Source: Ideonella sp. MAG2
GTDB lineage: Bacteria; Pseudomonadota; Gammaproteobacteria; Burkholderiales; Burkholderiaceae_C
Direction: 5' to 3'
NCBI GenBank assembly: GCA_004359425.1
Contig: PTEU01000001.1
Span: 2,081,561 to 2,145,560, forward strand
Length of the DNA stretch: 64,000 nucleotides
Made by a program: the position numbers and the translations under genes. Of this stretch, positions 61,980-64,000 are shown piece after piece (within the stretch, counting starts at the first letter, position 1; every line of letters begins with the position of its first letter). Under the pieces are notes generated by a model. That model was not told the origin of the DNA. It ran no database searches and saw only the letters and a program-made list of their open reading frames with translations.

Positions 61980-62809
61980 GGCAGGTCTCTCTGAGGTGGC
62001 AACAAGGAAAAAAGGTGGCGGGCACTGAAGGACTGGCAGGCCTCCAGCAGGTGCTGCGGCTGGTCGCGGTGGGGCGCATGGCCGCAGCGCTTGAGCTTCA
62101 GCAGTTCGGTGGCGGGCAGTATGGCGGCAATGCCGTCAATCTGCGCCATCGTGCCGTAAGGGTCTTCCAGCCCCTGGATGGCCAGGATCGGGGCTCTAAT
62201 ATGCTTTAGTTCTAAACTAATTTGGCCTAGGGAAAGCGCGGAGCCGAAGTCCGGATGCAGCCAAGCGTTGTTCCAGCCCCAAAAGGCGGAATCGACATCG
62301 GCGTGATAGCGGGCCAGACGGCTGCGCAGGTCGCCCTCCAGATACTGACGACGCGCTTCGCGGATGCTGGCCAGGCCAAACTCCTCGACCATGATGTGCG
62401 GGGCCAGCACGATGAGGCTGTGGGTTTCGGGGTGTCGTGCCGCATGCAGCAAGGCGATGGTGCCGCCATCGCTGTGGCCGAACAAGCCGTATCGGCCTTG
62501 CACGCCCAAGGCATGCAAGAGCGCGGGCAGCACCTCCCAGGCCTGGCGCTGCAGGTAGTCCAGCGGCCAGTCTTGTGCATGCGGGCGTGGCGTGGAGCCG
62601 CCATAGCCGGGTCGCGAGTACACCAGGCCGCGCCAGCCGCAGGCCGTGCAGAGTTGATGCGGTGTGTCACGCCATGCGGCCAGCGAGCCCAGGCCCTCGT
62701 GCAGAAACACCATCAGCGGGGCGGCGGGGTCGTCTTGCACCCCCACCCAGGCCAGCTCGATCTGCAGGGGCGCGCCAGCGACGTCCAGCGTGCAGAACTC
62801 TGCCGCCAT
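61976..62809 (-). CDS. alpha/beta hydrolase of the benzoate (box) cluster
   Basis: This 277-residue alpha/beta hydrolase has VFLHEGLGSLAAWRDTPHQL (oxyanion HEG loop), a nucleophile elbow GHSDGGTIALLHAA (Ser), and a C-terminal GLEDPYGTM and CGHAPHRDQP with Asp and His. No signal peptide. It overlaps both bclA (1 base) and livK (4 bases). A thioesterase or ester-hydrolase role in aromatic acid handling is plausible from context only. Confidence 0.85.
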   Translation of the reverse strand: MAAEFCTLDVAGAPLQIELAWVGVQDDPAAPLMVFLHEGLGSLAAWRDTPHQLCTACGWRGLVYSRPGYGGSTPRPHAQDWPLDYLQRQAWEVLPALLHALGVQGRYGLFGHSDGGTIALLHAARHPETHSLIVLAPHIMVEEFGLASIREARRQYLEGDLRSRLARYHADVDSAFWGWNNAWLHPDFGSALSLGQISLELKHIRAPILAIQGLEDPYGTMAQIDGIAAILPATELLKLKRCGHAPHRDQPQHLLEACQSFSARHLFSLLPPQRDLP

Positions 62810-64000
62810 CAGCCTGCGGCCTTTTCTTGGTCGCGCAGTTTGAAGCGCTGGATCTTGCCAGTGGCGGTCTTGGGCAGGTCTGGCACAAAGCTGATCTGCC
62901 GGGGGTATTTGTAGGGCGCCAGGCGGTCTTTGACAAAGGCTTTGAGCTCGTCTTCGGTGGCCTGCCCACCGGCCTTCAACACCACAAAAGCCTTGGTCTT
63001 GGTCAGGCCCTCGGCGTCGGGCACGCCGATGACTGCGGCCTCCAACACGGCGGGGTGCTGCACCAGCGTGGCTTCCACCTCAAAGGGGCTGACATAGATG
63101 CCGCTGACCTTGAGCATGTCGTCGCTGCGGCCGCCGTAGGTGTAGCTGCCATCGCTGTTGCGGATGTATTTGTCGCCGCTCTTGGTCCAGCCGCCCTGGA
63201 AGGTCTCACGCGTCTTGGCTTGGTTGGCCCAGTACATCATCGCGGCTGAAGGGCCTTGGATGTAAAGGTCGCCCGGTTCGCCATCGGGCACCGGCAGGCC
63301 ATCGTCGCCGCGCAGCTCCACCACATAGCCCGGCACCGGCCAGCCGGTGGTGCCATAGCGCACGCGTTCGGGCCGGTTGCTCAAGAAGATGTGCAGCATC
63401 TCGGTGGAGCCAATGCCGTCGACGATGTCCACGCCAAAGTGGGCCTTGAAACGCTCACCCAACTCAGCCGGCAAGGCCTCGCCCGCTGAAGACACCAGGC
63501 GCAAGGAGACCTCTTGTCGCGCAGGCAGATGGGGATGGGCCAACATGCCGGCAAAGCCTGTGGGTGCCCCAAAGAAAACGGTGGGTCGAAGCGACCTGAG
63601 CGGGGGCGGGTTGCCCGACCCCGCGAGCGCCCCCTCGGGGGGCAGGGGCGCAGCCCCGTGGGGGCCCCATCCTTCGCCACGCCAGCGCTTGAAAGTGGCG
63701 TCCGGTGTGGGCCGCTCGCCCATCAGCAACACGGTGGCCCCCACACTGAGCGGGAAGCTCAGCGCATTGCCCAGGCCATAGGCGAAGAAGAGTTTGGCGG
63801 CCGAGAAGCAGACATCGTTTTCGCGCAATTGCAGCACCGCCCGGCCATACAGCTCGGCCGTCCAATACGGGTTGGCGTGGGCATGCACCGTGCCTTTGGG
63901 TCGACCGGTAGAGCCGGAGGAGTAGAGCCAGAAGCCCGCGTCATCACCGCGTGTGGCCGCGGGCTTGGCCATGGGCGCGTGCGCGGCGCAGAAGGCTTGG
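62809..64000 (-). CDS. bclA: benzoate-CoA ligase, 5' end beyond window
   Basis: This is an ANL-superfamily acyl-CoA synthetase activating benzoate for the box pathway. Visible motifs are GFWLYSSGSTGRPKGTVHAH (P-loop), FFAYGLGNALSFPLSVGATVLLMGERPTPDATFKRW, SAGEALPAEL, DGIGSTEMLHIFLSN, GRSDDMLKVSGIYVSP and a C-terminal PKTATGKIQRFKLR with the catalytic Lys. The frame continues past the window edge, so 397 of about 530 residues are visible. About 30 codons after FKRW (63590-63682) are a palindromic repeat read in frame, absent in relatives. The product may tolerate it or be impaired. Confidence 0.9.
   Translation of the reverse strand, partial: QAFCAAHAPMAKPAATRGDDAGFWLYSSGSTGRPKGTVHAHANPYWTAELYGRAVLQLRENDVCFSAAKLFFAYGLGNALSFPLSVGATVLLMGERPTPDATFKRWRGEGWGPHGAAPLPPEGALAGSGNPPPLRSLRPTVFFGAPTGFAGMLAHPHLPARQEVSLRLVSSAGEALPAELGERFKAHFGVDIVDGIGSTEMLHIFLSNRPERVRYGTTGWPVPGYVVELRGDDGLPVPDGEPGDLYIQGPSAAMMYWANQAKTRETFQGGWTKSGDKYIRNSDGSYTYGGRSDDMLKVSGIYVSPFEVEATLVQHPAVLEAAVIGVPDAEGLTKTKAFVVLKAGGQATEDELKAFVKDRLAPYKYPRQISFVPDLPKTATGKIQRFKLRDQEKAAG
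63588..63682. repeat. palindromic GC-rich repeat inserted in frame in bclA, copy 3
   Basis: The segment between codons for FKRW and RPTVFFG contains GCCCCCTCGGGGGG (63629-63642), a GGGGCGC/GCCCC hairpin (63645-63657) and GGGGGCCCC (63660-63668), matching the family at 341-405 and 60688-60797. It adds about 30 codons (reading GPHGAAPLPPEGALAGSG) without a stop or frame change. Confidence 0.75.

Noticed and set aside
60798..61994. 398-residue plus-strand open frame
   Set aside because: Antisense to the livK-like binding protein, which has a signal peptide and family motifs.

Overview
The window is GC-rich, densely coding chromosome from a betaproteobacterium, most likely order Burkholderiales (Comamonadaceae-like). 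This rests on recognised gene orders, namely the rubredoxin-pilGHIJ-chpA cluster diverging from thiD-hemL, ampD-pilR-pilS, RNB-tonB-aroE-mtgA, accB-accC-prmA-DUF3426, and the box benzoate genes beside a liv-type ABC transporter. It also rests on an Ala/Lys-repeat histone-like protein. No rRNA, tRNA or CRISPR array was recognised.

Layout. 1-1454 holds ruvX (cut by the window edge), then yqgE and a photolyase gene that both lack their 5' parts and meet head to head at one junction near 797. 1459-12029 is a type IV pilus chemosensory operon on the minus strand (rubA, pilG, pilH, pilI, pilJ, chpA, GGDEF gene); chpA is split by a short out-of-frame deletion near 4050. 12197-16751 carries thiD, hemL, a sugar-phosphate mutarotase and mpl. 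16831-20993 has a large secreted zinc metalloprotease, yqiA and a fabG-like reductase. 21036-23341 is a candidate NucA/NucB nuclease with a SUKH immunity protein. 23591-34703 is a long plus-strand housekeeping run (RNB nuclease, TonB-like, aroE, mtgA, tlpA, accBC, prmA, DUF3426, PfkB kinase). 34726-40863 holds a DUF167 gene, a histone-like gene and nrdB/nrdA with candidate NrdR boxes. 41038-46026 is ampD, pilR, pilS, a small membrane protein and a CcsA-like protein.

47493-49820, between ffh and ftsY, looks accessory. A nucleotidyltransferase-like gene is interrupted by a 264-bp MITE whose removal, with one TA target copy, restores the reading frame. A degraded second copy of an ffh segment lies beyond it, followed by a short-type pyrF with an unusual active-site residue. 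51294-57273 carries a small Cys-containing secreted protein, a four-gene operon with two DUF962 (Mpo1-like) proteins, a Crp/Fnr regulator and a 622-residue cytoplasmic transthyretin-like protein. 57329-64000 is livFGMHK, an alpha/beta hydrolase and benzoate-CoA ligase, a probable benzoate uptake and activation cluster.

A palindromic repeat with core GCCCCCTCGGGGGG occurs three times: between yqgE and ruvX, between livK and livH, and in frame inside the benzoate-CoA ligase gene. The main points for follow-up are that in-frame repeat, the MITE insertion, the two deletion junctions (real or assembly artefact), the nuclease/immunity pair, the DUF962 operon and the nrdA leader.
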